DNA from: Actinomycetota bacterium
Lineage (GTDB): Bacteria; Actinomycetota; Acidimicrobiia; Acidimicrobiales; JAMCPD01
Reading direction: 5' to 3'
NCBI GenBank assembly: GCA_023379935.1
Contig: JAMCPD010000005.1
Location: 1-32,715, forward strand
DNA length: 32,715 bases
In this document: positions 7,355-15,981 of the stretch, piece after piece
Numbering within the stretch: the first letter of the stretch is position 1
Layout of the letters: each line of letters starts with the position of its first letter
Translations under genes and position numbers: made by a program
The notes under the pieces: model-generated
What the model was told of the DNA's origin: nothing
The model's input: the letters and a program-made list of their open reading frames with translations, nothing else
Databases searched by the model: none

Positions 7355-8986
7355 TTATACCTTATCTATTATATAGTTAGCTTTAATTCTATCCCAAGTC
7401 TGAGGTGTAATACCTTGTTCACGTAAACTTTGATACTCGATTCGCTGTGTTGCGGTCTTGGGCAGTTCATCTACAAACTCTATATAGCGGGGAATGGCAT
7501 GATGGGCCATTTTGCCTTGACAAAAGTCAATCAGCTCTTCGGGAGTAGGATTTTCTCCTTGTTTGGGTATAACCAGCAGTTTTACCTCATCTTCCCCCAG
7601 TTCACTTGGTACAGCTACAGCAGCACTTTCCACTACCTTTGGATGAGCGTTTATGACGGTTTCTATCTCCCAAGCGGATATGTTTTCGCCTAAGCGCCTC
7701 ATCGACTCCTTCTTTCTCCCTTTGTAATAAAAAAAGCCATCTTCGTCTTGCATGGCCAAATCTCCGGTGTGGAACCAACCGTTCCTATAAGCTTCTTCAG
7801 TTGCGTCAGGACGATTGTGGTAGTAGGAGGTTTGACCTTTTGGATGGCGAAACACCAACTCACCTATGGCGGTTTTAGGGATTGGGTCATCGTTGTTGTC
7901 AACTACTTGAAATTCAACTCCTCCCAAAGGTTTTCCCATGGCACCTATTTTCCCATCTTTATTCAAAAGTAAACCCGGCGCATCTATCATACCGTAAAAC
8001 TCTATGATTTTAACATCAAAGCGTTTTTCAAACTCAAGCCAGCGGTCTGGTGGGCATCCGGCCGATAACACCGTTCTTACGGGATTATCGGTATCGGTTG
8101 CTGATTTGGGCTGCTTAAGCAGGATTGAGATCATCCCACCTAAAGCATTAAACTCCACTGCATCGTATCTACGGCACTGGTCAAAAAACTTTGATGCACT
8201 GAAGCGTTCTCCAAGTGCCAGTTTTCCGTCAAGCAGGATGGATCCGATTGTTGATATGAAAAGAGCATTACCATGGAATAACGGCAAGGAAGTATAGATG
8301 GTCTCCCCGGCTTTTATCTCCAAGGCTTGTAAGAGCTCTAAAAGAGGCATAGGGTCAAATCCCTTACTTACTACCCCCTTGGGCGGACCCGTTGTTCCTG
8401 AGGTGTACATTATTCCGCCACCGCCTTCGCTTGGGTTCCAGTTCTTTCCTTCAATAAATTCAGCCGGATCAGGTTTTTTATCCGGTGCGGATATTAGCTG
8501 CTCAAAATCGGAAATTTTTATGGTCCTTGTGCCGTTACTGCGAGGAGTTTCCCCAAGTATTACACAGCAACGCATTGATGGGCATTGTTGCAGGACAGAT
8601 TCCGCGGCAGGGTAAAGATCGTCAGATACAATCGCAGTCACAGCAGCAGAGTCATCTAAAATATGTTGAAGCGTGACACCGCGTTGTGAGGTGTTGATAG
8701 GCACCGGTTGAGCATTGATGAATGACAGGGCGAACCAACTCCACAGAAATTCAGGACAGTTGTGCATCATTATCGCCACTCGATCTCCAGGCAGCACTCC
8801 TGTCTCCAGTAAGCCGTTTGCCACTTTTTGAATGTTTGAGATAGTTTGTTCCCAGCTGAACTCGTCGTCTTTCCATTTGAGCCAGACAGCTTTCGGGTGT
8901 TCATTGGCGCGCAGGCGCAGCAATGCTTCTATCGCAGACGTATGACTTTGGAATACTTGTAGTTTGTCGGGTTTACGATCACTCAT
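7355..8986 (-). CDS. Acyl-CoA synthetase (AMP-forming), CaiC-like
   Basis: 543 residues of the ANL adenylate-forming family. The P-loop motif MYTSGTTGPPKGV lies near residues 193-205. FYGMIDAPG and GWFHTGDLAMQDEDGFFYYKGRKKE form the adenylate-binding and hinge regions, and LGENISAWEIE starts the mobile C-terminal domain. In place of the usual PxTxTGK near the C-terminus it has PKTATQRIEY, as in crotonobetaine/carnitine CoA-ligase-like proteins. It activates a carboxylic acid to its CoA thioester. The ATG at 8986 overlaps the acyl-CoA dehydrogenase TGA (ATGA), so the two are translationally coupled. Substrate unknown. Confidence 0.87.
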   Translation of the reverse strand: MSDRKPDKLQVFQSHTSAIEALLRLRANEHPKAVWLKWKDDEFSWEQTISNIQKVANGLLETGVLPGDRVAIMMHNCPEFLWSWFALSFINAQPVPINTSQRGVTLQHILDDSAAVTAIVSDDLYPAAESVLQQCPSMRCCVILGETPRSNGTRTIKISDFEQLISAPDKKPDPAEFIEGKNWNPSEGGGGIMYTSGTTGPPKGVVSKGFDPMPLLELLQALEIKAGETIYTSLPLFHGNALFISTIGSILLDGKLALGERFSASKFFDQCRRYDAVEFNALGGMISILLKQPKSATDTDNPVRTVLSAGCPPDRWLEFEKRFDVKIIEFYGMIDAPGLLLNKDGKIGAMGKPLGGVEFQVVDNNDDPIPKTAIGELVFRHPKGQTSYYHNRPDATEEAYRNGWFHTGDLAMQDEDGFFYYKGRKKESMRRLGENISAWEIETVINAHPKVVESAAVAVPSELGEDEVKLLVIPKQGENPTPEELIDFCQGKMAHHAIPRYIEFVDELPKTATQRIEYQSLREQGITPQTWDRIKANYIIDKV

Positions 8987-10230
8987 GGTTTGTAAGAGTC
9001 TATAACTTGTCTCGCTCCTACGAGAGCGAGAAATTCGTTTACACCATCTTCAATCATTGAAGAACGGGCATCCCTTAGAAGTTTTTCCGCCGGCATCTCC
9101 TTGGTCAACCCCACTCCTCCCATGACCTGGATGGCATCTGACGCTACTTCGAATGCGGTTTTGGTACACAGTATCTTGGATGCTATTGAAAAGTAAGACA
9201 AAGGCGGTATGGTGGTCATATTGTACTTCAAAACAGCTCTCGACACCATTCTGGCCGTTTCCACAGCACTGAACATTGAAAACAGCTTTTCCTGTATCAC
9301 CTGGTGTTCTGTTATGGTTTTGGCACCCTGTTTACGACTTTGTGCATAGGTTAGGGCTTCTTCAAAAGCTGCTCTGGCAAGTCCCGTGAAGATGACCCCC
9401 ATTCCCATATTTGCTGTTGCTAAAGTAGCATCTATCAACCAAGTATATAAATCAGGACCTACCAGCATATAACGAGCCGGTATTTTTACATCATCGAAAA
9501 ATATCTCGCCTTGATTTAATGCACGTTGTCCCAGCTTGTCAAGGGGTTTTCCTTTCTTTACGCCGGGTACTTGGAGAGGAACTATAGCGACACCACCGCC
9601 GGCCGAACCCATAGAGGAGTCTATATTGCAAAATAAGAGAGCATGGGTCGCTATTGTGCCGTTGGAAACCCATGCCGATTTTTGTCCGGAGATGACCCAA
9701 TCATCTCCGACACGGTGTGCTCTGGTGGATGATGCGCTTTTTGGGTTGGTGTAAGCTTCAGTATGTACGCCCAAGGTGTCTGATCCGTGTTCAGGCTCGG
9801 TTATTGCCCAACAGCCTATGTGCTTGGCCTCGGTATCTTCTACAAAAGGTTTTACTATTTCCTCGGCTAGTTCAGAATTGTCGGTTAATTTTGCAATGTA
9901 AGCGGTAAACTGAAATGGGAATGTTGCAACTCCCAGACTAACCGCCAAGTCTGCTGCTCCCCAGCCCAACTCTTCAAACAAAACGTGTGTAGCCACGGGG
10001 TCCAGATCCAGTCCGCCAAACTCTTGAGGTATTGGGTTGGTATGGTTACCCAAAGAGAACCAGGCCTTAAAGACATCCCACAGAACTGAATCTGGCGCTA
10101 TTACCTCTTCCGGGGTTGCCTTGTCCAAAACGATACTTGCCGGTCTCAATACTTCTTTGGCAAACTTATGTGACTGAATTTTTATCTCTTCTTGCTCTTG
10201 GGTTAAAGTTTTATCAATCTCTATGTACAT
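8983..10230 (-). CDS. Acyl-CoA dehydrogenase
   Basis: 415 residues with the family's three-part layout. An N-terminal helical domain is followed by the middle beta domain (GCWAITEPEHGSDTLG, WVISGQKSAWVSNG) and the C-terminal helical domain (IQVMGGVGLTKEMPAEKLLRDARSSMIEDGVNEFLA). The Glu of MIEDGVNE aligns with the catalytic base of the YEGTNE motif. It introduces an alpha-beta double bond into an acyl-CoA using FAD. It is first in the ligase-thiolase-nitroreductase run and divergent from an MFS exporter, with only 33 bp between the starts, so both promoters must lie in or next to that gap. Confidence 0.9.
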   Translation of the reverse strand: MYIEIDKTLTQEQEEIKIQSHKFAKEVLRPASIVLDKATPEEVIAPDSVLWDVFKAWFSLGNHTNPIPQEFGGLDLDPVATHVLFEELGWGAADLAVSLGVATFPFQFTAYIAKLTDNSELAEEIVKPFVEDTEAKHIGCWAITEPEHGSDTLGVHTEAYTNPKSASSTRAHRVGDDWVISGQKSAWVSNGTIATHALLFCNIDSSMGSAGGGVAIVPLQVPGVKKGKPLDKLGQRALNQGEIFFDDVKIPARYMLVGPDLYTWLIDATLATANMGMGVIFTGLARAAFEEALTYAQSRKQGAKTITEHQVIQEKLFSMFSAVETARMVSRAVLKYNMTTIPPLSYFSIASKILCTKTAFEVASDAIQVMGGVGLTKEMPAEKLLRDARSSMIEDGVNEFLALVGARQVIDSYKP

Positions 10231-10263
10231 AGTGACTCATATCTTATTAGCCTATATACTGTT

Positions 10264-11877
10264 ATGCAAACTATCTCTATGGATACTATTGTAAACAAGC
10301 CCGTTACATATCAAAGATACAAGGGTTGGATTTTGGCACTGTTGTGCCTCAACATCTTAGTTGTTTCCCTTGACAATACCGTGTTGAATGTCGCTTTACC
10401 CTCTATTGTGAGGCAACTACACGCAAGCTCCGGTCAACTTCAGTGGATAGTGGATGCTTATGCGGTTGTTTATGCCGGCCTACTGCTTGCTTCCGGTAGT
10501 TTTGGTGACAAAATAGGCAGATCCTTCACCTTCTTTGGCGGGCTGGCCTTGTTCGGCCTGGGCTCTTTTGCTTCGGCTTTTTCACCCTCGCCAACGACTT
10601 TAATAGTGTTTCGTGCGGTTATGGGTGTTGGCGGAGCTTTGGTTATGCCGGCCACATTGTCTATCTTAACCAATGTGTTTACTGAGGAAAAACAGAGGGC
10701 AAGAGCAATAGGCGTGTGGTCAGGCACAACCGGTATAGGGGTTGCTTTAGGGCCGTTGGTTGGCGGATGGTTGCTGTCCAATTTTTGGTGGGGGTCAGTG
10801 TTTTTAATAAATGTCCCCATAGTCGGATTGGCGCTTATCGTTGGGCCTTTCTTGATTCCGAATTCAAAGGATCAAACTGCCCCTTCACCCGATCTGCCGG
10901 GAGCAGGGCTGTCAATAGCAGGGCTTGGGCTGCTTGTATGGGCAATTATACAAGCTCCAACAACTGGTTGGGCTTCTGGAGAAGTCATAGGAGGCATTTG
11001 CGTATCAATCACCTTGTTGGTTGTTTTTGTGCTGTGGGAACGCAAGACTACCCATCCGATGTTGAGGTTGGAGTTTTTTGCGGATAGAAGATTTACCGCC
11101 GCAAATGCTGCGATGTTATCAGTTTTACTTGGAGTGTCGGGCTTATTGTTCCTATTAACCCAGTATTTGCAGTTTGGGTTGGGATATTCTCCGTTTGCAA
11201 CCGGGTTGCGAATTTCACCGGTGGCGCTTGCTTTGTCGATTTTTGCCCCTTTATCAATTATATTGGCGCGTAAGATAGGCAGCAAAATTGTTGTTTCAGT
11301 TGGTCTGACGGCATGTTTCGGGGGCATGTTGTTTCTCTCTATTACTACGTTGTCAACCTCATTTACCCAGGTTTTAGTAGCCTTGTTGATAATTGGAATC
11401 AGTATGGGCCTGGTTATGGCACCTTGCACGGAGTCTGTAATGGGGTCCTTACCCAAAGAGAAAGCCGGCATTGGATCCGCAACCAATGGGACTGCCCTAC
11501 AGGTGGGAGGTGCACTGGGCGTAGCTTTGATGGGGAGTATTTTGTCTATGCGTTATCGAAGCCACATGACCAAGTTGATCAAGGGGTATCCAATCCCCGC
11601 AACCATCAAACACGCGATCTTAAACTCCGTAGGGGGAGCTTTGGCTGTTGCGCAACATGTAGGTGGAGTAGCCGGGTCAGCACTTGCTGTCGAAGCCAGG
11701 AAAGGGTTTATAAACGGTATGGATGTTGCGCTTTTCGTAGGTGCCTTTTTTGCATTGGCAGGAGCTATTCTGGCACTACTGTTCCTACCTCCCTGGGGGA
11801 AACAGGGACGGCCTTCAAAAACCCAAGACGATGAAGAGCTTCAGACCAAAGCCAGCTCGGAAATTAGTAAAGTATAA
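10264..11877 (+). CDS. MFS transporter, DHA2 (EmrB/QacA) 14-TM drug:H+ antiporter family
   Basis: 537 residues, strongly hydrophobic, consistent with 14 membrane helices. LDNTVLNVALPSIVRQL in helix 1 is the DHA2 signature. GDKIGRSFTF is the loop 2-3 motif A, and GTTGIGVALGPLVGGWLL is antiporter motif C in helix 5. The C-terminus is hydrophilic (KTQDDEELQTKASSE). It probably exports an amphipathic or toxic compound using the proton gradient. It is divergent from the acyl-CoA dehydrogenase gene, so it may export a substrate or intermediate of that pathway. The ATG at 10264 has no Shine-Dalgarno; TATA-rich sequence lies directly before it. Confidence 0.9.
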   Translation: MQTISMDTIVNKPVTYQRYKGWILALLCLNILVVSLDNTVLNVALPSIVRQLHASSGQLQWIVDAYAVVYAGLLLASGSFGDKIGRSFTFFGGLALFGLGSFASAFSPSPTTLIVFRAVMGVGGALVMPATLSILTNVFTEEKQRARAIGVWSGTTGIGVALGPLVGGWLLSNFWWGSVFLINVPIVGLALIVGPFLIPNSKDQTAPSPDLPGAGLSIAGLGLLVWAIIQAPTTGWASGEVIGGICVSITLLVVFVLWERKTTHPMLRLEFFADRRFTAANAAMLSVLLGVSGLLFLLTQYLQFGLGYSPFATGLRISPVALALSIFAPLSIILARKIGSKIVVSVGLTACFGGMLFLSITTLSTSFTQVLVALLIIGISMGLVMAPCTESVMGSLPKEKAGIGSATNGTALQVGGALGVALMGSILSMRYRSHMTKLIKGYPIPATIKHAILNSVGGALAVAQHVGGVAGSALAVEARKGFINGMDVALFVGAFFALAGAILALLFLPPWGKQGRPSKTQDDEELQTKASSEISKV

Positions 11878-11978
11878 TCACTTCACTTTCAACAGATGTT
11901 ATGTAAAATATAAAATACAGTTATCTATGTGAAAACTGGAGCGGAAAACTGGGTCAACAAGTTTCGCCCAAGTTGGTT

Positions 11979-12410
11979 TCACTTCAACTGACTCAGCTGT
12001 ACGTATGCAAGACGTATCTGCTTGAGTGCTTCTTTTAAGTCATCCTCTTGCATACCAAGGTTCCCGGACATGCCATTTGGCGAACCTTCTATCAAACATG
12101 TAAATGCATCTATGGCCAGTTTGGCCTTGTCGAGTTGAGGAGGCTTGCTGGAAAGGTACAAGCTGGCAAGCTCAAACAGCCCGTAGCAATGGTTTGCTAT
12201 AACCACTTCCGCATCGGTTTTAGCAAGTTGTTGTGACAACTCCTTTAAGTTATTTTGTAGTTCTTCGGGAGTCGGTTGTCCGGTTACCGCTTGAGGCGGC
12301 TGTTCACCCGCTTGTTCAGTCGGCCGAGATGTTTCTTTGTCAGTTTTTACTTGTGCGGTGTCTTTAGGTGGTATAGGATGTTCACCGCTAGGAGTCCATA
12401 TGGTATTCAT
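11979..12410 (-). CDS. DUF1844 family protein
   Basis: 143 residues from the ATG at 12410. The N-terminal 65 residues are a Pro/Gln/Thr-rich linker. The C-terminal domain, VIANHCYGLFELASLYLSS, LAIDAFTCLIEG and LKEALKQIRLAYVQLS, matches DUF1844, a small helical family common in actinomycetes and typically encoded beside infC. Function unknown. A longer open frame upstream to 12770 would overlap infC and was rejected. TACACT at 12418-12423 (minus) ends 7 nt before the ATG, suggesting a leaderless mRNA. It is divergent from infC and convergent with the MFS gene. Confidence 0.8.
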   Translation of the reverse strand: MNTIWTPSGEHPIPPKDTAQVKTDKETSRPTEQAGEQPPQAVTGQPTPEELQNNLKELSQQLAKTDAEVVIANHCYGLFELASLYLSSKPPQLDKAKLAIDAFTCLIEGSPNGMSGNLGMQEDDLKEALKQIRLAYVQLSQLK

Positions 12411-12499
12411 GGATAATAGTGTACAGCAGGTAAATAATTTAATAAAGATGGTATTTTTAATGCTATATTGATCTATATGGATAAATTTGTATTTCAGCA

Positions 12500-12538
12500 A
12501 TGAAAAAAGTTTCAACAGAAAGAAAAGAAAAGGAGTGA
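12500..12538 (+). other. Possible 12-codon leader ORF before infC
   Basis: ATG at 12500 opens MKKVSTERKEKE and ends at TGA 12536-12538, immediately after the infC Shine-Dalgarno and 4 nt before its presumed start. Its translation would melt or block the infC start region. It lacks a Shine-Dalgarno of its own and its Lys/Glu-rich content may just reflect the purine-rich leader. Confidence 0.25.
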
Positions 12539-12542
12539 TGTT

Positions 12543-13118
12543 ATAGCTGCTTCCCAGACAACTAATGAGCTTAGGATCAATGATCGCATTAAAGCTCGTG
12601 AAGTACGCCTGATAGGTCCTGAAGGAAAACAGCTTGGCATTAAACTGCTTCCTGAAGCACTTCGTATGGCGCAACGGTTTGATATGGACTTGGTTGAAGT
12701 GGCACCATCGGAATCTCCACCCGTATGCCGCATTATGGACTTTGGCAAGTTCAAGTTTGATACAGCTCAAAAAGCTAAAGAGTCAAGGCGTAAGTCGGCT
12801 ACTTTAGGGGTCAAGGAGATGAAGTACCGGCCTAAAATAGGACTTGGTGATTTTGGAACAAAGACTCGCCGTATTGGAGAGTTCTTGAGTGAGGGACATA
12901 GAGTAAAGGTAACAGTTATGTTTAGAGGACGAGAGACCGACCATCCTGAGATCGGAACAAAAATACTCGATAAAATAGCACAGGAAGTAGAAGATATTGC
13001 TAAGGTGGAAATGGCCCCACGCCAAGAAGGTAGAAATATGACTATGTTGCTTGTGCCTAATAAAAAGGGACGAGATGCTGGATTGATGGTATCGTTGGAC
13101 CCCGGTGCTGCCGGTTGA
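12543..13118 (+). CDS. infC: Translation initiation factor IF-3, with a probable AUA start
   Basis: About 191 residues. LRINDRIKAREVRLIGPEGKQLG opens the N-domain. MDFGKFKFD leads into the linker, and the C-domain runs through MKYRPKIGLGDFGTKTRRIGEFL and TVMFRGRETDHPEIG. The conserved IF-3 sequence begins well upstream of the first ATG at 12666. The in-frame stop upstream is at 12501, and between it and INDR there is no ATG, GTG or TTG. The only well-placed start is ATA at 12543, with AAGGAG at 12530-12535 giving 7-nt spacing. infC of other bacteria uses AUU-type starts that IF-3 itself discriminates against, giving autoregulation. First gene of the infC-rpmI-rplT block. Confidence 0.9.
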   Translation: MAASQTTNELRINDRIKAREVRLIGPEGKQLGIKLLPEALRMAQRFDMDLVEVAPSESPPVCRIMDFGKFKFDTAQKAKESRRKSATLGVKEMKYRPKIGLGDFGTKTRRIGEFLSEGHRVKVTVMFRGRETDHPEIGTKILDKIAQEVEDIAKVEMAPRQEGRNMTMLLVPNKKGRDAGLMVSLDPGAAG

Positions 13119-13200
13119 AGTGTGCTGTAGTTCACAAGCTGTAGTTTCCAGTCTATAAGGTTGTGGCTTGATAGTTACGAAAAGTTATGAGGATTGTTGT

Positions 13201-13398
13201 ATGACAAAAAAAATGAAAACTGATAAAGGAGCCGCTAAGCGTTTTAAGATTACGGGTAACGGTAAGCTTATACGGGGACAAGCCAACAGGTCGCACTTGT
13301 TGGAGAAAAAGTCAAGCACTCGCACACGCAGATTGGGCAGGGAAGTTGCTGTTTCACAAGCTGATACCGCTTCAGTCAAGCGTCTCTTAGGGATTTAA
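13201..13398 (+). CDS. rpmI: Ribosomal protein bL35
   Basis: 65 residues, highly basic, with the L35 signature [19 protein letters not shown] and [17 protein letters not shown]. It is a structural protein of the 50S subunit. The ATG at 13201 gives the family's usual length and has GAGG 8 nt upstream; an upstream in-frame start at 13168 would add 11 unrelated residues. It sits between infC (82 bp before) and rplT (64 bp after), the conserved order. Confidence 0.97.
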   Translation: MTKKMKTDKGAAKRFKITGNGKLIRGQANRSHLLEKKSSTRTRRLGREVAVSQADTASVKRLLGI

Positions 13399-13462
13399 AA
13401 TTATATATGAAGACTATACTGGATATTATAAGACTACAGCGGATCACGGAGAAGACAGAACT

Positions 13463-13897
13463 ATGGTAAGAGTTAAACGTGCTGTTAATGCCAAGAAACA
13501 TCACAAGGCTATATTAGAACAAGCAGAAGGTTATTACGGCGACAAAAGTAGGACTTACCGAGCCGCACATGAACAGGTAATGCACTCCTTGCGGTATGCC
13601 TATTTCGACAGGCGTGCCAGAAAAGGCGACTTTCGGAGGCTTTGGATACAAAGGATCAACGCCAGAGCCCGCCAGAGCGGTTTAAGCTATTCGCAGTTTA
13701 TGGCAGGGCTCAAAGCTGGCGGGGGTGTAAACCCAGATCGCAAAATACTGGCAGAGTTGGCTGTTCACGATGAGGACGTGTTTGAAGAACTTGTAAATTT
13801 GGCTCGGAAAAACCTGGCGAGTTCAGCGGGACAAGATAAACAGTCGGGGAGCCAAGGGTTGAAGTCACAAGACCGGCAGGTTAAAAAACCAAGTTAA
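13463..13897 (+). CDS. rplT: Ribosomal protein bL20
   Basis: 144 residues. The first 118 are standard L20: [56 protein letters not shown] and [25 protein letters not shown] 25-residue Ser/Gln/Lys-rich tail beyond the usual end is unusual but hydrophilic and probably disordered. L20 binds 23S rRNA early in 50S assembly and represses its own operon in several bacteria. GGAG lies 11 nt before ATG 13463. Confidence 0.97.
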   Translation: MVRVKRAVNAKKHHKAILEQAEGYYGDKSRTYRAAHEQVMHSLRYAYFDRRARKGDFRRLWIQRINARARQSGLSYSQFMAGLKAGGGVNPDRKILAELAVHDEDVFEELVNLARKNLASSAGQDKQSGSQGLKSQDRQVKKPS

Positions 13898-13906
13898 GCC
13901 CGTAAG

Positions 13907-14833
13907 TTGACAGCGGGATCCAAAGGAGCGGATTTTTCATTATCAGACCTTCCCCTGTTGGGATTTTCCAACAGTAAGGTTCGTCGTTTGAGGCTTTTGG
14001 TCAGGCAAAACAGTCGCCGGGAGGGCTTGGATGCCAATCTTTTTGTCATAGAAGGCGTAAAACTGCTTAGGGAGGCTTTAGCTGCCGGGGCCGCTGTAAA
14101 GGAGATTTACTTTTCTGAAGAGATTGTCAACCGGTCAATCAGACGGCCGGGATTGGCTGTTGAAGGGGCAATTAAATGGGCTGAATGTGCGGCGTTTTTA
14201 CAAGAGGTTATACGCACCGGTGCAGCTGAAGTCTTTTGTTTAAAAGAAGGTGTTATGGATAAGGTTGCAACCACACGCACACCTCAACCCGTGTTGGCGC
14301 TAGTCAAGATGGTTGATGTTCCTCTTGAAACATTTGCAGATTTCTCATTTGTGGTGATGGCAGTTGATTCTCAAAACCCCGGCAATGTTGGTTCTCTCTT
14401 GAGATGCGCTCAAGCAGCCGGTGCGGATGGATTTATTGTCGGGACAACAAAGCAAGGTTCAGGTGTGGAGTTTTATAATCCTAAGTGTATAAGAGCAACC
14501 GCAGGGGCGGTGTTCAAGATTCCCCTCGCTATAGTAAAAGAGCCCGAGCGTTCGCTTGAACTGTTAGGGTCGTGGGGGATTATGAGGTTGGGAGCTTATC
14601 CTGCCGGTGGCGTGGAGTTTTCTGGCGGTGTAGGATTATACGACATGGATTTGAAAAAACCTTTATGTTGGGTGTTGGGTAATGAATCGGTTGGTTTGCC
14701 GGCAGGTATTGCCCGCAAGATAGATCGGCAGGTTTTTGTTCCCACCCGGGTAGATGCCGAATCGTTGAATTTGGCTGCTGCCGGTGCGGTATTATGTTTT
14801 GAAACTATGAGACAGCGTTGTTATGACCTTTGA
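13907..14833 (+). CDS. SpoU/TrmH-family rRNA 2'-O-methyltransferase
   Basis: About 308 residues. The N-terminal part (NSKVRRLRLLVRQNSRREGLDANLFVIEG) is the substrate-binding domain of 23S rRNA ribose methyltransferases. The C-terminal SPOUT knot has VAVDSQNPGNVGSLLRCAQAAGADG, CWVLGNESVGLP and ESLNLAAAGAVLCFE. It transfers a methyl from AdoMet to a ribose 2'-OH. The likely start is TTG at 13907, 9 nt after the rplT stop and without a Shine-Dalgarno, suggesting reinitiation. The end overlaps pheS by 11 bp. A methyltransferase between rplT and pheS is the actinobacterial order (tsnR-like). Confidence 0.9.
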   Translation: MTAGSKGADFSLSDLPLLGFSNSKVRRLRLLVRQNSRREGLDANLFVIEGVKLLREALAAGAAVKEIYFSEEIVNRSIRRPGLAVEGAIKWAECAAFLQEVIRTGAAEVFCLKEGVMDKVATTRTPQPVLALVKMVDVPLETFADFSFVVMAVDSQNPGNVGSLLRCAQAAGADGFIVGTTKQGSGVEFYNPKCIRATAGAVFKIPLAIVKEPERSLELLGSWGIMRLGAYPAGGVEFSGGVGLYDMDLKKPLCWVLGNESVGLPAGIARKIDRQVFVPTRVDAESLNLAAAGAVLCFETMRQRCYDL

Positions 14834-15920
14834 TATTTCCAATATCGAACAACAGTCCCAAAGCTTAATCCAAGAAGCTGAAGGTTTAATCAGCCAAGCT
14901 AACAGTATGGATGAATTAAAACAAACCAAGCAAGATCTTATGGGGGACAAGTCTCCTCTGTCACAAATGCATCGCAAGATCGGCACTTTGGAACCTGAAC
15001 AGCGTAAGCAAATTGGGAGGTTACTCAATGAGGTAAAAGAACGTATTGACGGTTTGGTGTCAAAGCGTCGTGAGGAGTTGGAGGCGCAAGAAAGCCTTGG
15101 ACAAAGGCAGGAATCTCAGATGGACCTTACCGAGGTACTGTTATTTTCAACTTCCGCAACTGCCGCTTTGGGTTACTTGACCAGAGGGCACATGCACTTG
15201 GTGACTCAAACTCAGATTGAGTTGGAGGATACTTTTGTGGGTATGGGGTTTTTTGTGGCGGAAGGACCTGAGGTTGAAACCGACTGGTATAATTTTGAAG
15301 CCTTGAATATGCCTCCTGACCATCCCGCACGAGGGATGTGGGATACATTTTATTTAAACTTGGGTGCCCCCGAATCTATACTGCTTAGAACTCATACCTC
15401 ACCCGTGCAGATACATCTGATGGAATCAGCGGTTCAGGGAGAGGACGGACTGCCAATTTATGCAGTAATGCCTGGGAGATGTTACAGAAGGGATACCCCA
15501 GATGCTCGCCACATACCCGTATTTCATCAAATTGAAGGGCTGGTAGTAGACAAAGGAATAACCTTTGCTGACTTAGCGGGTACTATAGAAGCTTTTACAA
15601 CGGCTTATTTTGGTTCATCCATCCATTCGCGTCTTAGACCATCTTATTTCCCCTTTACTGAACCGTCGGCTGAGTTTGAGATCACGTGTACTATCTGCGA
15701 GGGGGTTGGTTGCCGGACCTGTTCAAATACAGGGTGGATAGAGCTTGGCGGGTGTGGGATGGTCAATCCCAGAGTATTTGATGCAGTGGGTATCGATTCT
15801 TTAGTGTGGTCAGGGTTTGCCTTTGGTTTTGGAATAGATCGTTGTGCTCAAATGCGCTATCAAATAGCCGATATGCGCCAGATGTTGGAAAATGATGTAC
15901 GTTTTTTGTATCAGTTTTAG
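14823..15920 (+). CDS. pheS: Phenylalanine-tRNA ligase alpha subunit
   Basis: 365 residues. An N-terminal coiled coil (1-90) binds tRNA. The class II catalytic core shows GHMHLVTQTQIELEDTFVGMGF (motif 1 region), MPGRCYRRDTPDARHIPVFHQIEGLVVD (motif 2) and GFAFGFGIDRCAQMRYQIADMRQMLENDVRFLYQF (motif 3). An ICEGVGCRTCSNTGW segment with three Cys is present in the usual loop. Together with PheT it forms the heterotetramer that charges tRNA-Phe. The ATG at 14823 overlaps the upstream methyltransferase gene. Confidence 0.97.
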   Translation: MTFDISNIEQQSQSLIQEAEGLISQANSMDELKQTKQDLMGDKSPLSQMHRKIGTLEPEQRKQIGRLLNEVKERIDGLVSKRREELEAQESLGQRQESQMDLTEVLLFSTSATAALGYLTRGHMHLVTQTQIELEDTFVGMGFFVAEGPEVETDWYNFEALNMPPDHPARGMWDTFYLNLGAPESILLRTHTSPVQIHLMESAVQGEDGLPIYAVMPGRCYRRDTPDARHIPVFHQIEGLVVDKGITFADLAGTIEAFTTAYFGSSIHSRLRPSYFPFTEPSAEFEITCTICEGVGCRTCSNTGWIELGGCGMVNPRVFDAVGIDSLVWSGFAFGFGIDRCAQMRYQIADMRQMLENDVRFLYQF

Positions 15921-15981
15921 GTTATCTAATGTTGTGTGTTTTAGGAAGATTAATGCTTAGCTTTGCTGATGAGGTTTAATT

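Noticed and set aside
10872-11486. 204-codon minus-strand frame inside the MFS gene
   Set aside because: Antisense shadow of a hydrophobic coding sequence, without family resemblance or a start context.
11878-11978. Bidirectional terminator between the MFS and DUF1844 genes
   Set aside because: Expected for convergent genes, but I could not find a solid stem with a T-run.
12411-12770. Upstream extension of the DUF1844 frame to 263 residues
   Set aside because: It runs antisense into infC, is rich in Phe/Lys/Cys unlike the domain, and the ATG at 12410 gives a normal protein with a promoter next to it.
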